From: Paludibacteraceae bacterium
GTDB lineage: Bacteria; Bacteroidota; Bacteroidia; Bacteroidales; Paludibacteraceae
Length of the DNA stretch: 64,000 nt
Assembly: GCA_017456885.1 (NCBI GenBank)
Contig: JAFTIM010000004.1
Location: forward strand, 124,001 to 188,000
Direction: 5' to 3'
Part shown: positions 8,755-19,439 of the stretch, in pieces
Layout of the letters: each line of letters opens with the position of its first letter
Position numbering within the stretch: position 1 is the first letter of the stretch
Made by a program: the position numbers and the translations under genes
The notes under the pieces: model-generated
What the model was told of the DNA's origin: nothing
Database searches by the model: none
What the model saw: only the letters and a program-made list of their open reading frames with translations

Positions 8755-9456
8755 TTAGTCAATTCGTGGATCAATAAATTTAACAGCACCTTGTTCTTCG
8801 GTGAAACGTCCGTAGTGTGCAGTTGCTTTTTTCAAAGCTTCGTTAGCATCTACGCCTTTTTTGATTTGTTCCATCATAACACCAAGGCGAACAAACTCAT
8901 AACCGCAAACTTCGTCATCGGCATCCAAAGCGATTTTAGTTACATAACCCTCTGCCATTTCAAGGTAACGAACACCTTTTGCTTTGGTAGAGAACATCGT
9001 ACCTACTTGCGAGCGGAGGCCCTTGCCAAGGTCTTCGAGTCCGGCTCCGATAACCAATCCGCCTTCAGAGAAAGCAGATTGAGTACGTCCGTAAACAATT
9101 TGTAAGAAAAGTTCGCGCATTGCAGTGTTGATAGCGTCGCAAACCAAGTCGGTATTCAACGCTTCGAGCAATGTTTTTCCCGGAAGAATTTCTGCCGCCA
9201 TAGCTGCCGAATGAGTCATACCGGAGCATCCGATGGTTTCAACCAAAGCCTCCTCGATAACGCCGTCTTTTACGTTAAGTGACAACTTGCACGCACCTTG
9301 TTGCGGAGCGCACCAACCAATACCGTGTGTCATGCCCGAAATGTCTTTTATTTCCTTGGCTTTCACCCATTTACCCTCTTCAGGAATAGGAGCAGGACCG
9401 TGGTTAGGACCTTTTTTTACGACACACATGTGTTCTACTTCGTGTGAATAAATCAT
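8755..9456 (-). CDS. NifU-like iron-sulfur cluster assembly scaffold protein
   Basis: 233 residues. Conserved Cys residues sit in GIGWCAPQQGACKL at about 47-60 and TIGCSGMTHSAAMAAEIL at about 74-91. Spacing like this is seen in IscU/NifU-type scaffolds that hold nascent Fe-S clusters. Part of a two-gene operon with the GGGtGRT gene 21 bp downstream. The start chosen is the ATG at 9456; a second Met (MCVVKK) is ten codons in and could be used instead. A -7-like box TATTTTTG lies on the reverse strand at 9503-9510. Confidence 0.8.
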   Translation of the reverse strand: MIYSHEVEHMCVVKKGPNHGPAPIPEEGKWVKAKEIKDISGMTHGIGWCAPQQGACKLSLNVKDGVIEEALVETIGCSGMTHSAAMAAEILPGKTLLEALNTDLVCDAINTAMRELFLQIVYGRTQSAFSEGGLVIGAGLEDLGKGLRSQVGTMFSTKAKGVRYLEMAEGYVTKIALDADDEVCGYEFVRLGVMMEQIKKGVDANEALKKATAHYGRFTEEQGAVKFIDPRID

Positions 9457-9553
9457 AATGTTTTAAAATTATTAGTTAAGTATTTATTTCCAATATCAAA
9501 TGCAAAAATACATTTTTTTCCCGATTTGTTTGTTATTCCTTACTTTGTTTCAC

Positions 9554-9591
9554 AAAAAAAAAGGATTAACTACGATGAGTTATCCTTTTTT
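9554..9591 (-). terminator. Intrinsic terminator after rpmA
   Basis: On the reverse strand a stem AAAAAAGGATAACT / AGTTAATCCTTTTT with one bulge and loop CATCGT is followed by T-rich sequence; it ends the rplU-rpmA transcript. Confidence 0.7.
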
Positions 9592-9622
9592 ATTTATCCA
9601 TCATTATAAAACAATCAAGACT

Positions 9623-9886
9623 TTAGTTTTTTTCTATCGGCTCAATTGATACGTATGATTTGTTTGCTTTTTTCTTTCTAAATACTACGATACCATCTAC
9701 CAGTGCAAACAGCGTATGGTCTTTACCCATTCCCATATTTTCACCCGGATTGTGTACCGTTCCTCTCTGACGAACAACAATGTTACCTGCTTTGGCAAAT
9801 TGCCCGCCAAAGATTTTCACTCCAAGTCGTTTACTTTCTGATTCACGACCGTTTTTCGAACTTCCGACTCCTTTCTTATGTGCCAT
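9623..9886 (-). CDS. rpmA: 50S ribosomal protein L27
   Basis: 87 residues, the normal length. Begins [14 protein letters not shown] and carries the family signature [17 protein letters not shown] at about 35-51. The N-terminal arm reaches towards the peptidyl-transferase centre in the 50S subunit. No N-terminal cleavage extension as in some Firmicutes. It follows rplU by 20 bp, the usual L21-L27 operon. Confidence 0.97.
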   Translation of the reverse strand: MAHKKGVGSSKNGRESESKRLGVKIFGGQFAKAGNIVVRQRGTVHNPGENMGMGKDHTLFALVDGIVVFRKKKANKSYVSIEPIEKN

Positions 9887-9906
9887 TTTTCTTAATTTTT
9901 AAAAGG

Positions 9907-10218
9907 TTAAGCAACAATGCTGTTAATTTTCAACTCTGTAAAATTCTGACGATGTCCGTTCAGTTTGCGGTATCCTTTTCTACGTTTTTTGTGGAATACC
10001 AATACTTTCTCGCCTCTTACATGCGAAAGCACTTCGGCTTCTACTTTAGCACCCTCAACAACAGGTGTACCTACGGTTACTGCACCGTCTTTGTCAACCA
10101 ACAACACTTTTTCCAAGGTTACTTTTTCACCTTGCTCGGCCTTCATTCTATGCACGAATAGGCGTTTGCCTTCTTCCGCTTTGAATTGCTGACCCAATAC
10201 TTCAATAATTGCGTACAT
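9907..10218 (-). CDS. rplU: 50S ribosomal protein L21
   Basis: 103 residues, normal length. Starts [17 protein letters not shown] and contains the basic C-terminal signature [15 protein letters not shown], which contacts 23S rRNA. First gene of the rplU-rpmA operon, transcribed from a well-formed promoter at 10312-10343 with a leader of roughly 90 nt. Confidence 0.97.
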   Translation of the reverse strand: MYAIIEVLGQQFKAEEGKRLFVHRMKAEQGEKVTLEKVLLVDKDGAVTVGTPVVEGAKVEAEVLSHVRGEKVLVFHKKRRKGYRKLNGHRQNFTELKINSIVA

Positions 10219-10306
10219 TTTTTTAATTATTTTATATTTTTTCGGGAGGTGAGATGCTTAAACTCGTCTTAAGCAGTGCTTCTTTCACTTACCTCTTTGC
10301 GAAATG
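10219..10306 (-). promoter_or_regulatory. rplU 5' leader with a small hairpin
   Basis: Reverse strand between the promoter and the rplU start. It can form the hairpin GCTTAA (GACGAGT) TTAAGC at about 10258-10276, followed by CACCTCCC and an A/T-rich run up to the ATG. Ribosomal protein leaders often carry autoregulatory structure; here only the hairpin is seen and regulation is inference. Confidence 0.35.
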
Positions 10307-10311
10307 AGTTG

Positions 10312-10343
10312 CAAAGGTAGTATATTTTTTCTAAAAAAACAAA
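10312..10343 (-). promoter_or_regulatory. Promoter of rplU-rpmA
   Basis: Reverse strand TTTG (complement of 10340-10343), 20 bp spacer, TACCTTTG (complement of 10312-10319). A full match to the Bacteroidetes promoter pattern. Confidence 0.85.
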
Positions 10344-10368
10344 ACTATCTTGATATTTATCACTTTTT

Positions 10369-11385
10369 TTAAAACAACGTATCCATGCCACCCAAACGAA
10401 CTTTGCCAAGATGTCGGTAAGCCAATTCGGTTACCTCGCGTCCTCGCGGCGTACGTTTCATAAAGCCCTCTTTTATCAAAAACGGCTCATATACATCTTC
10501 TATTGTGCCGGCATCTTCGCCCAATGCCGTAGCAATAGTGGAAATGCCCACAGGTCCGCCCTTGAATTTATCAATTATCGTACAAAGAATCTTATTATCA
10601 ATCTCATCTAAGCCATATCGGTCGATATTCAAAGCCTCCAACGCAAAACAGGTAATTTCGTGGTCGATGATGCCATTGCCTTTAACTTGTGCAAAATCGC
10701 GTACACGACGAAGCAAGGCATTGGCAATACGCGGCGTACCACGGCTGCGACCTGCTATTTCGGCAGCAGCACGCTCGTTACAAACCACATTGAGTATTTT
10801 GGCGGAACGCAATACAATTTTGGTTAAAACCTCTGCATCATAGTACTCCAAATGGCTATTGATACCAAACCTTGCACGCAGAGGGCTTGTAAGCAAACCG
10901 CTGCGTGTGGTGGCTCCCACCAACGTAAACGGATTTATCTCTATCTGCACCGAACGCGCACTCGGTCCCTTATCAATCATAATATCAATGCGATAATCCT
11001 CCATTGCCGAATAGAGATACTCCTCTACCAAAGGGCTCAAACGGTGGATTTCGTCGATAAATAACACGTCATTCGGATCCAAATTTGTAAGCAAACCTGC
11101 CAAATCGCCGGGTTTGTCGAGCACGGGTCCCGAGGTTACCTTAAAGCCCACGCCCAATTCGTTGGCAATAATGTTTGACAAGGTAGTCTTGCCCAACCCC
11201 GGAGGACCATGCAACAAGACATGGTCGAGCGGTTCCTGACGCATTTTAGCCGCCATTACAAACACTTTCAAATTCTCAACCACCTTGCTTTGACCGCTAA
11301 AATCGTCAAAACTCAACGGGCGCAACGCTTGTTCAAAATCCGTTTCCCGCTCATCGGTATTATGTATATTAAAAGATGTATTCAT
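10369..11385 (-). CDS. ruvB: Holliday junction branch migration ATPase RuvB
   Basis: 338 residues, normal length. AAA+ motor of the RuvABC resolvasome. Walker [10 protein letters not shown] at about 65-73, Walker B with DEIHR at about 115, sensor 1 region GATTRSG at about 157, and a C-terminal winged helix ([14 protein letters not shown]). The upstream gene, the endonuclease, ends one base from this start, so ruvB sits late in a reverse-strand operon with nadE and engB. Confidence 0.97.
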   Translation of the reverse strand: MNTSFNIHNTDERETDFEQALRPLSFDDFSGQSKVVENLKVFVMAAKMRQEPLDHVLLHGPPGLGKTTLSNIIANELGVGFKVTSGPVLDKPGDLAGLLTNLDPNDVLFIDEIHRLSPLVEEYLYSAMEDYRIDIMIDKGPSARSVQIEINPFTLVGATTRSGLLTSPLRARFGINSHLEYYDAEVLTKIVLRSAKILNVVCNERAAAEIAGRSRGTPRIANALLRRVRDFAQVKGNGIIDHEITCFALEALNIDRYGLDEIDNKILCTIIDKFKGGPVGISTIATALGEDAGTIEDVYEPFLIKEGFMKRTPRGREVTELAYRHLGKVRLGGMDTLF

Positions 11386-11386
11386 A

Positions 11387-12232
11387 TCAAAACCAATCGT
11401 TTATATCGACACTACTTTCCAAGACATTTTCAATACTATCGGGCAATATCGGGAAAAAGTCCATTTGTGTCAATCGTTCGACACTATCTACCGAAACAAC
11501 AAACATTTGCAAATCGGCATTGCTTTTCTCATTGGGAATTACAAAGGCTATCATACGAGGTTTTTCGGCAAAAACGGAAAAAACCACTTTGTAAAACAAC
11601 TCGGGGACGAACACTTGTCCGCTACCTATTGAACGAAATTCCCCGCAAAGCGTATCGGGCAACACCGGTCCCGCCACCACACAAACAGCACTATCACGAT
11701 ATGCCCAAGCACGCACTTGGTCTTCCAAACGTTTCCAAATACCACGGTTGAACGATGGCGTTTGAGGACACATATTGCTCAAATAAAAAGACTCCTCTTT
11801 GGCTGTTGCATCCCAACTGAAATCGGCTGCCGGTGCGATATGACCTCTATCGTAACCCGAATTTCGATAGTCGCTCAACGTAGCACTTTCGTCAACAGCC
11901 ACCAATGGGTCTGAACGAAAATTATCTTTTCTCGGATTATTCCCTTCCAACTCTTCGCGAAGCAGTTCATAGAAAACCCAATTCGGCACTTTATAATCCT
12001 TATTGTAAGACAACTTATATGCCGAATGGCTTATCAATTGCGAAGCATATCCATCGCCCGTAATGGGCAATGCATCGGTCTCATAATCAATGTCGAACAA
12101 CGTATCGGGATTGTTTTTCGGCACACGGCAAACTTCTGTTTGTTGCGATTGCAGCGAAGGCAACAGCCAAACAGCAAGTACAACAACAAGAATTATCAGC
12201 AGCACGGCAATCAGAAAACGTTTTTTATTCAT
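11387..12232 (-). CDS. Secreted or membrane-anchored DNA/RNA non-specific endonuclease
   Basis: About 281 residues from the ATG at 12232 ([10 protein letters not shown]), preferred over an upstream ATG at 12253 because it gives a clean N-terminal hydrophobic segment (residues about 5-25). The endonuclease core has the family signature [14 protein letters not shown], where the DRGH His is the general base, then [19 protein letters not shown] with the metal-binding Asn. This is a beta-beta-alpha metal nuclease (NucA/Serratia type). The start overlaps the nadE stop by 8 bp. Likely acts in the periplasm or outside the cell for nucleic-acid scavenging. Confidence 0.88.
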   Translation of the reverse strand: MNKKRFLIAVLLIILVVVLAVWLLPSLQSQQTEVCRVPKNNPDTLFDIDYETDALPITGDGYASQLISHSAYKLSYNKDYKVPNWVFYELLREELEGNNPRKDNFRSDPLVAVDESATLSDYRNSGYDRGHIAPAADFSWDATAKEESFYLSNMCPQTPSFNRGIWKRLEDQVRAWAYRDSAVCVVAGPVLPDTLCGEFRSIGSGQVFVPELFYKVVFSVFAEKPRMIAFVIPNEKSNADLQMFVVSVDSVERLTQMDFFPILPDSIENVLESSVDINDWF

Positions 12233-14183
12233 TATTCTTGTTCGAAAAAACATTCAACCATTCGTTATTTGAAGCATCGCTCGGCATAAGTAGTCCGCCC
12301 CGCGGCGAAAGCGATACGGATTCCACCTTGGGTCCGTCGGGTAAACAAGAGCGTTTGAATTGTTGAGCAAAAAAACGTCGGAAAAAATTTTTCAGCCATT
12401 TTTCGATTTCTTTTTTCTCAAAAACACCGCTAAAAGCATGTTCGGCAAGAAATTGAATCTTTTGAGGAGAACTTCCGTTATTTAAAAAATGGTACAGAAA
12501 GAAGTCGTGAAGCTCGTATGGTCCCACCAAATCTTCCGTTTTTTGAGCGATATTACCATTGTTGGTCGCCGGCAGCAACTCGGGGCTTATCGGCGTATTT
12601 ATAATATCGAACAGAATTGTTGTTACAGAAGCTGTTATCGGTTCATTTTTTACATACCATTTTATCAAATACGGTATCAATGTTTTTGTAATGCCTGCAT
12701 TCACCCCATACATCGACATGTGGTCGCCATTGTAAGTAGCCCACCCCAATGCCAACTCCGACATATCGCCCGTACCTATCACCAAGGCGTTTTCTTTGTT
12801 AGCCACGTCCATCAATATTTGCGTACGTTCGCGTGCTTGGGTATTTTCGTATGTAGTATCATGAGCATCGGCATCGTGTGCTATATCTTCAAAATGTTGC
12901 AAACACGCCTTTGTAATGCTGATTTCGCGAAACGTAACCCCCATTTCGCGAATCAATTGTTCGGCATTCGAATGGGTTCTATCCGATGTACCAAACCCGG
13001 GCATCGTAATGGCGATAATGTTTTTTCGGTCGATGCCGAGTTTATCAAAAGTGCCTATCGTAACAAGCAAAGCCCATGTCGAATCCAATCCGCCAGAAAT
13101 ACCTATCACCGCCTTTTGTATAGAGGTATGTGCAAGTCGCGTAAGCAATCCATGAAGTTGAATAGCATAAGCCTTGGCACATTTCGAGTTCAACATTTCC
13201 GTATCCGACGGAATAAACGGATGAGCATCTATTTTCCTCGAAATGCCGTTGAATGACGGCTTCGAACTATTTATAAATACGACAGCAGTTTTTGTCTCTC
13301 GACAATTCGTTGCGGCATTGCAAAAAGCATTATTCCGACGACGTACATTACGAATGCGTTCGACATCGATTTCTGCAAACGACAATTGATTATCCAAAGC
13401 AAAACCCGAAGTCGAAGCCAATAGTTGTTCGTTTTCGAAAATAAAAGTTTGTCCCGAGAAAACCATATCGGTAGAAGATTCTCCGAAGCCTACAGAAGCA
13501 CTTACATAGCCCGAAACGCATTGTAAGGCTTGATGTCGGAGTCGGAGCTCCAACGTATCGACATCGGTTGTTGCTGCCAAGGCCGAAAGGTTGAACACCA
13601 CTTCTGCTCCATTCAACACATGCCGACGAGGAGGTGTAACAGCATACAAATCGGAACCGAAATCGACGGCAAAACGCATTGTCGGCGTTTCAAACAACAA
13701 ATCGGTAGCGATTTTCACTTGCTGATTGCAAAGATTCATTTCGCTATCTTCAGCAATAGCGTTACCTTGGCAAAAACGACGTTGTTCATCGCCTTCGGAC
13801 ACGTTATGCGTAGAGGATTTTGGCACCACTCCGCAAATTTTCCCTTTATGAAAAACCACTGCCACATTGTACAATCTGCCGTTAAACAAAAGCGGCATTC
13901 CAAGTACACCTACAACATTTATCGTTGCAGAAAATTCGAGCAACTCCGCCAATGCCCGTTGAGCACTTTCCAACAATGTCTGCTGAAAAAACAAATCGCC
14001 GCAAGTAGCTCCCGTCAAAGCGAGTTCGGGAAAAACGACAACCTCAACGCACTCTTTTTCGGCCGACTTCAACAATATTTTTATCTGTGCCAGATTGTGC
14101 GTTACATTTGCCACTTTCACCATAGGGACCGCAGCCCCTACCCTGACAAAACCAAAATTGTTTTTCAAAACGTCATTCACCAT
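12225..14183 (-). CDS. nadE: NAD+ synthetase, glutamine-dependent type, with altered glutaminase site
   Basis: 652 residues: N-terminal nitrilase-fold glutaminase domain (about 1-290) and C-terminal NAD synthase domain with PP-loop [13 protein letters not shown] at about 365. It makes NAD+ from nicotinic acid adenine dinucleotide. In the glutaminase domain the Glu (FPEL, E53) and Lys (VVPK, K122) are present. The expected IEICEDLW motif instead reads VDFGSDLY, so the nucleophilic Cys is Gly176 (codon at 13656-13658, GGT). Flanking residues (LLFET upstream, PP downstream) still align well. The synthase half is intact, so the enzyme may use free ammonia. Overlaps engB by 11 bp. Confidence 0.9.
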   Translation of the reverse strand: MVNDVLKNNFGFVRVGAAVPMVKVANVTHNLAQIKILLKSAEKECVEVVVFPELALTGATCGDLFFQQTLLESAQRALAELLEFSATINVVGVLGMPLLFNGRLYNVAVVFHKGKICGVVPKSSTHNVSEGDEQRRFCQGNAIAEDSEMNLCNQQVKIATDLLFETPTMRFAVDFGSDLYAVTPPRRHVLNGAEVVFNLSALAATTDVDTLELRLRHQALQCVSGYVSASVGFGESSTDMVFSGQTFIFENEQLLASTSGFALDNQLSFAEIDVERIRNVRRRNNAFCNAATNCRETKTAVVFINSSKPSFNGISRKIDAHPFIPSDTEMLNSKCAKAYAIQLHGLLTRLAHTSIQKAVIGISGGLDSTWALLVTIGTFDKLGIDRKNIIAITMPGFGTSDRTHSNAEQLIREMGVTFREISITKACLQHFEDIAHDADAHDTTYENTQARERTQILMDVANKENALVIGTGDMSELALGWATYNGDHMSMYGVNAGITKTLIPYLIKWYVKNEPITASVTTILFDIINTPISPELLPATNNGNIAQKTEDLVGPYELHDFFLYHFLNNGSSPQKIQFLAEHAFSGVFEKKEIEKWLKNFFRRFFAQQFKRSCLPDGPKVESVSLSPRGGLLMPSDASNNEWLNVFSNKNNE

Positions 14184-14778
14184 GAAAGTTATTATTTATT
14201 TCGTCTATGTAATTGAGCAACTCTTCTTTGCCGATGCCTTTTTCGGATGATGTGATAAACATCGGAGGCAGCGTCTCCCATTGTTCCAAAAGTCGCTGTT
14301 TATAAACCTCAACGTTTTGTTTCAGTTTTGAGGCGGACAACTTATCGGTTTTTGTAAAAACGATTGAAAATGGTACGCCACTAACACCGAGCCATTCCAT
14401 AAATTCCAAATCGTTCTTTTGAGGTTCGTGCCTACAATCAATCAACACGAACAAATTGGTCAATTCTTTACGCAACAAAATATACGACTCAATCATTCGT
14501 CGCAGTTTGTCGCGTCCGTCTTTGCTCATCTTGGCAAATCCATAGCCCGGCAAATCGACCAAATACCACGAACGATTGATAAAAAAATGATTGATAAGCA
14601 ACGTTTTACCGGGTTTCGACGAGGTTTTTGCCAACCCTTTTTGGCGACAAAGCATATTGATAAGCGACGACTTTCCCACATTTGAACGCCCGATGAACGC
14701 ATATTCGGGTAAAACGTGCGTAGGACATTTACGCACATCGGTGTTGCTGACTGTAAATTCGGCGGTAGTTATTTCCAT
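14173..14778 (-). CDS. engB: Ribosome biogenesis GTPase EngB (YihA/YsxC)
   Basis: 201 residues, normal length. Circularly standard G motifs: G1 GRSNVGKSS at about 31-39, G2 near KPGKT, G3 DLPGYG at about 75-80, G4 TKTDK at about 142. Assists assembly of the 50S subunit. Its stop overlaps the nadE start by 11 bp and the symporter gene ends 2 bp upstream of it, pointing to one transcript symporter-engB-nadE-endonuclease-ruvB. Confidence 0.95.
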   Translation of the reverse strand: MEITTAEFTVSNTDVRKCPTHVLPEYAFIGRSNVGKSSLINMLCRQKGLAKTSSKPGKTLLINHFFINRSWYLVDLPGYGFAKMSKDGRDKLRRMIESYILLRKELTNLFVLIDCRHEPQKNDLEFMEWLGVSGVPFSIVFTKTDKLSASKLKQNVEVYKQRLLEQWETLPPMFITSSEKGIGKEELLNYIDEINNNFHGE

Positions 14779-14780
14779 TT

Positions 14781-16223
14781 TTACTTTTTTTTACTAAAAA
14801 TAAGCAATCCCACAAAAGTAATCAATCCGTTTATCATTAACAACTCATATCCGAACGAGTAGGAATAGTACGACTGGGAAAGCGACTTTAATCCGTAACA
14901 CAACAAAGGTGAAAACAGTGCCAAAAACGGGACCGCTCTGTCGTACACTTTCCGATTGCAACACAAGGCAAACGAGTACAATCCGAGCAAAGGACCATAC
15001 AAATAACCCACTATCGTATAAATCAAATCGAGTACGCTTTTGTTTTTGATAACATCAAATGCCAGCACGACAAAAAAGAACAATACGCATATTGCAATGT
15101 GTATCCAATTTCTTTTTCGGGCATAACCTTCGTTTTCAATGTCTTTTATGCCCAACAAGTCCACAAAAACTGTGGTTGTAATAGAAGTCAATGCCGAATC
15201 GGCGCTCGAAAACGACGCTGCCACCATTCCCAACAAAAACAAAACCAAAGAAACACCGCCTATGTGCGAAGAAACGACAAAAGGCAGTATTTCGTCACCC
15301 GTGGCAGGCAAGGCAATTTTGTATTCGGCAGCAAACATCAACAGCAAAAAGCCCAACACCAAAAACAAAAAATTGACCGGCAAAAACATCGAACCATACG
15401 AGAGCATATTGCGTTGTGCCTCTTTCAGCGAACGGCATGTGAGGTTTTTCTGCATCATATCTTGGTCTAAACCGGTCATTACGACAACCACAAATATGCC
15501 GCTGAAAAATTGTTTGAAAAAGTTTTGCGACGTATGCCAATCGTCGAATACAAACACACGAGATTCGGTGCTTGTCAGCAGTTTTTCGCACAAAACACTC
15601 GGAGCGATATTCAACTGACAATAGACCTCTTTCAGTATAAGTACCAGTGCCACCAACAACACCAACGTTTGTATGCAATCAGTCAGTACAAGTACACGAA
15701 TGCCCCCACGATGCGTATAAATCCAAATAAGAAAAACAAACAATGCCACCACAGCATAAAAAGGCACATGCCATTGCGAAAACAAGAATTGTTGCAGCAC
15801 CAATATCGCCACATAAAGTTTCGAGGCTGCTCCCACCAATTTTGCCACCACAAAAAACAATGCTCCCGTTTTGTATGTAGCTTTCCCGTAACGTTGATGC
15901 AAAAACTCGTAAATACTTGTCAAGCGCAAACGATAATAAAGCGGCAAAAGCACATACGCTATCAGCAAATAGCCGACAAAAAAGCCCAACACCATTTGCA
16001 AATATGTAAATTGACTTGTTTGCACCATTCCCGGCACCGACACAAACGATATTCCGGACACGGAAGCGCCTATCATGCCAAATGCCACCAAATACCAGGA
16101 CGACTGCCTATTGGCAGTAAAAAACGATGCGTTATTGGCATTTTTACGCGTAGCAATCCACGAAATAGTTATCAACAACAAAAAATACCCTATCAATACG
16201 GATAAAAGCAGAAACGGCGACAT
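14781..16223 (-). CDS. Sodium:solute symporter family transporter
   Basis: About 480 residues from the ATG at 16223 ([14 protein letters not shown]). An upstream in-frame ATG at 16283 would add 20 charged residues and is less likely. About 13 hydrophobic helices. Conserved SSS-family stretches include [18 protein letters not shown] at about 55-72 in the first core helices and [11 protein letters not shown] at about 255. Substrate cannot be told from sequence; many Bacteroidales members of this type import sugars or sialic acid. Probably the first gene of the engB-nadE-ruvB cluster, and divergent from the CYTH gene. Confidence 0.85.
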   Translation of the reverse strand: MSPFLLLSVLIGYFLLLITISWIATRKNANNASFFTANRQSSWYLVAFGMIGASVSGISFVSVPGMVQTSQFTYLQMVLGFFVGYLLIAYVLLPLYYRLRLTSIYEFLHQRYGKATYKTGALFFVVAKLVGAASKLYVAILVLQQFLFSQWHVPFYAVVALFVFLIWIYTHRGGIRVLVLTDCIQTLVLLVALVLILKEVYCQLNIAPSVLCEKLLTSTESRVFVFDDWHTSQNFFKQFFSGIFVVVVMTGLDQDMMQKNLTCRSLKEAQRNMLSYGSMFLPVNFLFLVLGFLLLMFAAEYKIALPATGDEILPFVVSSHIGGVSLVLFLLGMVAASFSSADSALTSITTTVFVDLLGIKDIENEGYARKRNWIHIAICVLFFFVVLAFDVIKNKSVLDLIYTIVGYLYGPLLGLYSFALCCNRKVYDRAVPFLALFSPLLCYGLKSLSQSYYSYSFGYELLMINGLITFVGLLIFSKKK

Positions 16224-16314
16224 AGATTTTTTTTGAATGCGCAAAGATACTAAAAAAACACTTCGCCATTTTTTACTTTTCAAGTATCTTTGTATGTGTT
16301 TTTTCGAGGATATT

Positions 16315-16779
16315 ATGGCTATTGAGATAGAAAGAAAGTTTTTGGTTAAAAATCACGATTACAGACCTTTGAGTGAACAGATTTACATACACCAAGGATA
16401 TATTTGTGCCGAAAAAGAGCGGGTCGTACGCGTGAGAATTTATGGTGAAAAGGCTTTCATCACCATAAAAAATGCAAGCATTGGCTTCTCGAGAGATGAA
16501 TTTGAGTACGAAATTCCTATCAATGACGCCAAGTTTTTACTTCAAAACATTTGCCTGCACCCCACTATCGAAAAAATACGTTACAAATTTCCTTATAAAG
16601 GCTTTGTTTGGGAGATAGATGAATTTCGAGGTGAAAACGAAGGATTGATTATCGCCGAAATCGAACTTGAAAGCGAACAGACCTATTTCGAAAAACCCGA
16701 TTTCATTGCCGAAGAGGTTACAAACGACACGCGCTATTACAACGCTAATCTGATAAAAAATCCGTTTAAAAATTGGTAA
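16315..16779 (+). CDS. CYTH domain protein (triphosphate tunnel metalloenzyme)
   Basis: 154 residues from the ATG at 16315. This start is chosen because MAIEIERKFLV is the conserved ExExK-type opening of CYTH proteins and because a -7-like box (TATCTTTG, 16285-16292) lies 23 bp upstream. The tunnel-lining charged residues follow, including RVRIYGEKAFITIK and EYEIP. Bacterial members hydrolyse triphosphate or inorganic tripolyphosphate; substrate here is not known. Single gene between the divergent symporter and the secreted-protein genes. Confidence 0.88.
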   Translation: MAIEIERKFLVKNHDYRPLSEQIYIHQGYICAEKERVVRVRIYGEKAFITIKNASIGFSRDEFEYEIPINDAKFLLQNICLHPTIEKIRYKFPYKGFVWEIDEFRGENEGLIIAEIELESEQTYFEKPDFIAEEVTNDTRYYNANLIKNPFKNW

Positions 16780-16813
16780 AAAAAAACGACAATAAAAAAG
16801 AAACAACAAAATA

Positions 16814-18031
16814 ATGAAGAGTTGTATTTCGATAAGAAATACCTTGTTTTTTTTATTGTTTTTCTTTCTACCCACTTTTGGACAAGAGGGAGAAAGTTGT
16901 GATAATCCGTTCGTTGTAGGCAACGGATTTGAAACACAAGTGGGCGTTGGCGACACATGGTTTTACGATGTTTCAACTGATTTGCCGCTGACGGGTTATT
17001 TCTATCCCGACCAATTTTCTATACCTGAAAACTATACCGACTCGGCGCAAATAGCCACCTGTTTCCCTATTGTTACCATCGACTTGGGTTGTAATGGAAA
17101 TTACTCAACTTTGGCACAACAACTTATTTACATTGCACAATTCGGAGGTTACTCCATTCCGCTAAGAGAGACGTGGAAACCAATCCTAAAACGGACAAAA
17201 AAATACATTTTAGAAAGCGACTTAACACTCGAACAATTACATTCTTTGACAAAAGATTCCGTTCTTTTCTATCGTGAAATAGGGGAACAATTTGTCGATG
17301 TCTTTGCTATGCTCGGAGTTACCGAAGATGTTCCAGCTTACGTTAAAGTGTCATTCCCTACAAGCGGGGAAATAGCATTTAAAAGCACAAGTGTCATGAC
17401 ACGATGCGGCAGCTCTTCTGTCAAAGTCGAAAAAGGAAGCAGATATGCGATAAATGCAAATGACGAACGTTTTTTTTACTACCTGCCCGACGATTTACGT
17501 ACCGACTACGAAGGATTGAAATTTTATTGGGAAAGCAACTCGCGTGCAGCTATTTATATGTACAAAGATTGCGAAATGACCAATGTCGATTACGATTTCA
17601 TTGAGCAAAATTTCTCATTGTCGCCAACAGTTGACCGCGAAAGCGATTTATGGTTTTCCATCGAACCGAATCAAGTGGTATTGGCTCTCGAAAGCGAAGA
17701 ACTGAACAATTATTGCCGTTATTCGTCAAGTTACATATTTTTTCAAGTAAAAGCCGCTAATTGCGGAGTGCTTTTGCTGGGCGACCAAAGCGATAATACG
17801 GTAGGAGTTGATGCGGAGCAACTCGCACGCAAACAACTTTACATTGTCGTTCACAATCGCACTGCAAATATCACCAGCAGAGTAACTCAATTCATCTCAA
17901 TATACACCACAATAGGGTACATCCTGAAATCGACGCAAATAAAAGAAAATGAAACTATTAGCGTAGAATTACCGCAAGGTATTTACATATTGAAGAGTAC
18001 GAACGAAACAAAAAAAATCATTATTAACTAA
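16814..18031 (+). CDS. Secreted protein with T9SS-type C-terminal sorting tail
   Basis: 405 residues. Signal peptide at 1-25 (ISIRNTLFFLLFFFLPTFG) with cleavage near FGQ. The body is beta-rich, with several Cys and no catalytic motif I recognise. The last 45 residues (ETISVELPQGIYILKSTNE, then KKIIIN) match the Por-secretion-tail pattern: a short strand, G-[IV]-Y, and a terminal K-hydrophobic strand. That tail is read by the type IX secretion system, two regulators or components of which lie a few kb downstream. Followed by a similar gene after 9 bp, so the pair is one operon. Confidence 0.65.
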   Translation: MKSCISIRNTLFFLLFFFLPTFGQEGESCDNPFVVGNGFETQVGVGDTWFYDVSTDLPLTGYFYPDQFSIPENYTDSAQIATCFPIVTIDLGCNGNYSTLAQQLIYIAQFGGYSIPLRETWKPILKRTKKYILESDLTLEQLHSLTKDSVLFYREIGEQFVDVFAMLGVTEDVPAYVKVSFPTSGEIAFKSTSVMTRCGSSSVKVEKGSRYAINANDERFFYYLPDDLRTDYEGLKFYWESNSRAAIYMYKDCEMTNVDYDFIEQNFSLSPTVDRESDLWFSIEPNQVVLALESEELNNYCRYSSSYIFFQVKAANCGVLLLGDQSDNTVGVDAEQLARKQLYIVVHNRTANITSRVTQFISIYTTIGYILKSTQIKENETISVELPQGIYILKSTNETKKIIIN

Positions 18032-18040
18032 TAAAATTTT

Positions 18041-19426
18041 ATGTCTATGAAAAAAATTTACTATTTGGTATGTGCTTGTGTTTTTAGCACGGTTTTTCAT
18101 TTAAATGCGCAAACAACTTGTGCCGACGCGATTCCATTCGATTGGAGTGCCAACAATACTCAAGAGGCAGAAACAACTGTATGGTACAAAGTAAGTTTAA
18201 CCCCGTTGAAAAACGAAGAAGGAATGGATTTGAAACTATACATCAACAACGCTTCGGCAACCGAGACCGTCAATGTCAGTTGTACGGTTTACATCGGAAG
18301 TTGTACGGGAACGTCTCAAGACAAATCAACCGTTATCTCTCCTGCCGGCAACAAAGACATTACCTTGCAACGCTCTCTTATCGAGGCTTTCGGATTTCCG
18401 AATCTCTACATTAAAATGACCACTAACCAGAAAATCGTATTCAGTGCAAGCATCGTACCGCCGGAAATCACCTCCTCGACCGACGGATGCGAAAATGCCA
18501 TCGATTTCGATTGGAACAACGGGCATATTCAAGGAGAAGGCACTTCGGTATTCTATCGAGTGGACATATCAGACCCGAAAACGACTGCCAACAAAGCGGT
18601 GAAACTCACATTGGAGAATCTTGCAAATACAAACGCTTCGGTTGTCGGAGAAGTTACATTTACCTGCCCGTCGGGCAAAGGCACCAGCTACACAAAACAA
18701 CTTTCTGCCAATCAGAAAGTGGAGAAAGTTTTGAGCCACGCATTTTTAGAATCGTTAAATATTACCGAGGTTTATGTAAAAGTATCCACGAGTGCGAAAA
18801 TTTACATTGCGGCCACCATTTTCGACGAAGAAGCTTCTGCTCCCGACTATGCATGCGAAAGCGCCATCAACTTCGATTGGACAAACGGACACGTGCAACC
18901 TGCCGGCGAACAATGGTATAGAGTCGATATGGCTACGCTTCGCTCAAAAGGCGATATCAAACTATCGCTCTACAACGACGAAAGTTCCAACACCACGGTA
19001 ATAGCCGAAGTCGCTTTCGAGTGTCCTACCACCGCCCTATTAAATCAGGGTGTTACATTAAAAGCGAGCGAAAAGAAAACCAAAGTTTTGAAAGCAACCG
19101 ATGTTAACGCTTTGGACCCTGCCATCGAATACGTTTTTGTTAAACTTTCGACCAGCGGTAACATTCATTTTGTTGTTACCGAAGAAGCAGTTACAACCGA
19201 TTTGCAAACGGCAGACAAAACCGCACAAAATTTACGGCTTACAACATTGCCTTCGGCCGTTCGTGTTACAAGTTTAGCCGAACAGACCATCAAAATCTAT
19301 TCACTTACAGGCACTTGTCTTTTCCACAATAATATGCACGCTGACGAAACCGTTTCCCTCTCGTTGCCCGAAGGAATCTACATTGTGCAGTCAGATACCG
19401 AAACACATAAAATCATTGTTTTTTAA
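18041..19426 (+). CDS. Secreted protein with three tandem repeats and T9SS sorting tail
   Basis: 461 residues with a signal peptide (ATG at 18041, or MKK at 18047). Three related units of about 115 residues follow, each opening with C-[AE]-[DNS]-A-I-x-F-D-W (CADAIPFDW, CENAIDFDW, CESAINFDW) and including a [VF]WYRV-like strand, a Cys pair and a closing 'KxSTSxxIxxxxT' strand. The tail (VSLSLPEGIYIVQSDTE, then HKIIVF) is a T9SS C-terminal signal like that of the preceding gene. Likely surface-exposed or released; adhesive or carbohydrate-binding repeats are possible but not shown. Second gene of the operon. Confidence 0.65.
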   Translation: MSMKKIYYLVCACVFSTVFHLNAQTTCADAIPFDWSANNTQEAETTVWYKVSLTPLKNEEGMDLKLYINNASATETVNVSCTVYIGSCTGTSQDKSTVISPAGNKDITLQRSLIEAFGFPNLYIKMTTNQKIVFSASIVPPEITSSTDGCENAIDFDWNNGHIQGEGTSVFYRVDISDPKTTANKAVKLTLENLANTNASVVGEVTFTCPSGKGTSYTKQLSANQKVEKVLSHAFLESLNITEVYVKVSTSAKIYIAATIFDEEASAPDYACESAINFDWTNGHVQPAGEQWYRVDMATLRSKGDIKLSLYNDESSNTTVIAEVAFECPTTALLNQGVTLKASEKKTKVLKATDVNALDPAIEYVFVKLSTSGNIHFVVTEEAVTTDLQTADKTAQNLRLTTLPSAVRVTSLAEQTIKIYSLTGTCLFHNNMHADETVSLSLPEGIYIVQSDTETHKIIVF

Positions 19427-19439
19427 TCTGTAATTTGAT

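Noticed and set aside
8755-9456. nifU-like gene as evidence of nitrogen fixation
   Set aside because: The paired GGGtGRT gene and lack of nif structural genes point to general Fe-S handling; the nifJ gene is the ordinary pyruvate oxidoreductase.
12489-13256. Long forward open frames antisense to nadE (and similar frames antisense to nrdJ, porW and others)
   Set aside because: They are shadows of strongly conserved reverse-strand genes and show no domain, signal or start-site support.
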